Assembly (NCBI GenBank): GCA_011380105.1
Contig: DRZW01000086.1
Span: forward strand, 1 to 6,115
From: Halothiobacillaceae bacterium
GTDB lineage: Bacteria > Pseudomonadota > Gammaproteobacteria > Halothiobacillales > Halothiobacillaceae
Direction: 5' to 3'
DNA: 6,115 nucleotides
Part shown: piece by piece, positions 5,951 to 6,115 of the stretch
Position numbering within the stretch: position 1 is the first letter of the stretch
Layout of the letters: every line of letters begins with the position of its first letter
Translations under genes and position numbers: made by a program
The notes under the pieces: model-generated
Told to the model about the DNA's origin: nothing
The model's input: only the letters and a program-made list of their open reading frames with translations
Database searches by the model: none

Positions 5951-6000
5951 ACTAGCCCCTGCTCACCCGCAATACTTAAAACTCCCAACAAGGCTGACTG

Positions 6001-6115
6001 ATGGCAGAAAGATCCTCTGTAAACACCCCCGCTGCGCCCGGACACCCCCCGGCACCAACTCAGGCTTTTTCACCCGCTGCGATGCGGGTACCGCCGCACT
6101 CCCAAGAAGCTGAAC
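6001..6115 (+). CDS. dnaB: Replicative DNA helicase DnaB, N-terminal fragment
   Basis: DnaB is the hexameric 5'-3' helicase that unwinds the replication fork and binds DnaG primase. Only the first 38 codons are in the window. After a Pro/Ala/Ser-rich leader of about 28 residues comes RVPPHSQEAE at 29-38, which matches the signature KVPPHSIEAE at the start of the E. coli DnaB N-terminal domain. The ATG at 6001 is preceded by AAGG at 5990-5993 at a normal distance, and an in-frame TGA at 5995-5997 rules out any earlier start. An internal ATG at codon 28 would remove the leader but has no good ribosome site. The gene is divergent from pncC; the more usual gammaproteobacterial neighbour upstream of dnaB, rplI, is not here. 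Walker A/B motifs lie beyond the window. Confidence 0.92.
   Translation, partial: MAERSSVNTPAAPGHPPAPTQAFSPAAMRVPPHSQEAE

Larger units (their letters stand above)
5519..6000. other. Divergent intergenic region between pncC and dnaB
   Basis: This 482-base stretch separates the leftward pncC operon from rightward dnaB and must hold the promoters of both. I see no conserved protein, tRNA or known RNA in it. It contains a 7-base inverted repeat, a DnaA-box-like 9-mer, a perfect TATAAT, a near-palindrome, paired CGGCTG repeats, a 10-base palindrome AAACCGGTTT at 5750-5759, a small hairpin, a run of eight T and a good candidate dnaB promoter. Short AAACCG-type words recur (near 5556, 5572, 5750 on plus and near 5612-5619 on minus). 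The length exceeds what two simple promoters need, so a small RNA or extra regulation is possible but not shown. Confidence 0.85.

Noticed and set aside
5519..6000. 6S RNA, tRNA or an origin of replication in the spacer
   Set aside because: No tRNA-like cloverleaf, no recalled 6S-type consensus segments, and only one imperfect DnaA box without an AT-rich unwinding region.
5814..6115. Plus-strand open frame beginning at ATG 5814 and running to the window end
   Set aside because: Its second half overlaps the start of dnaB in a different frame, and the product is Arg/Pro/Cys-rich without any recognisable motif. The RVPPHSQEAE signature shows that the dnaB frame is the real one.
1..6115. A defence, mobile-element or CRISPR system
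   Set aside because: Every long frame is a recognisable housekeeping family. There are no transposase, integrase, toxin-antitoxin, Cas or restriction motifs and no long or regularly spaced repeats.

Overview
The window looks like chromosomal DNA of a gammaproteobacterium. The AmpD, PncC and RecJ translations read almost motif for motif like the E. coli proteins. An RpfE-type protein beside recJ recalls the Xanthomonas rpf region. The sequence is moderately GC-rich with long uninterrupted genes. Nothing narrows the genus, and I see no IS element, phage gene, tRNA, rRNA or CRISPR array.

Layout: positions 1-5518 hold six minus-strand genes in one tight run, transcribed leftwards: pncC (4940-5518), ampD (4364-4927), ampE-like (3438-4334), a histidine phosphatase (2750-3394), an RpfE-like gene of unknown function (1731-2750) and recJ (1-1731, cut at its C-terminal end by the window edge). 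Gaps are 12, 29 and 43 bases, followed by two 1-base stop/start overlaps of the form TAATG. No terminator is visible between the genes, so a single operon is likely. Positions 5519-6000 are a 482-base divergent intergenic region with candidate promoters, small repeats and a single DnaA-box-like 9-mer. From 6001 to the window end on the plus strand is the N-terminus of the replicative helicase gene dnaB.

Functionally the run combines pyridine nucleotide salvage (PncC, NMN deamidase), peptidoglycan recycling (AmpD, with its usual membrane neighbour AmpE), a phosphatase of uncertain substrate, an uncharacterised protein translationally linked to recJ, and a DNA repair exonuclease. These are housekeeping genes rather than a defence or mobile system. 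The less ordinary points are the operon composition, an altered motif in the RpfE-like protein, a C-terminal extension on PncC, and the unexplained structure of the pncC-dnaB spacer. I did not find a convincing undescribed system here.
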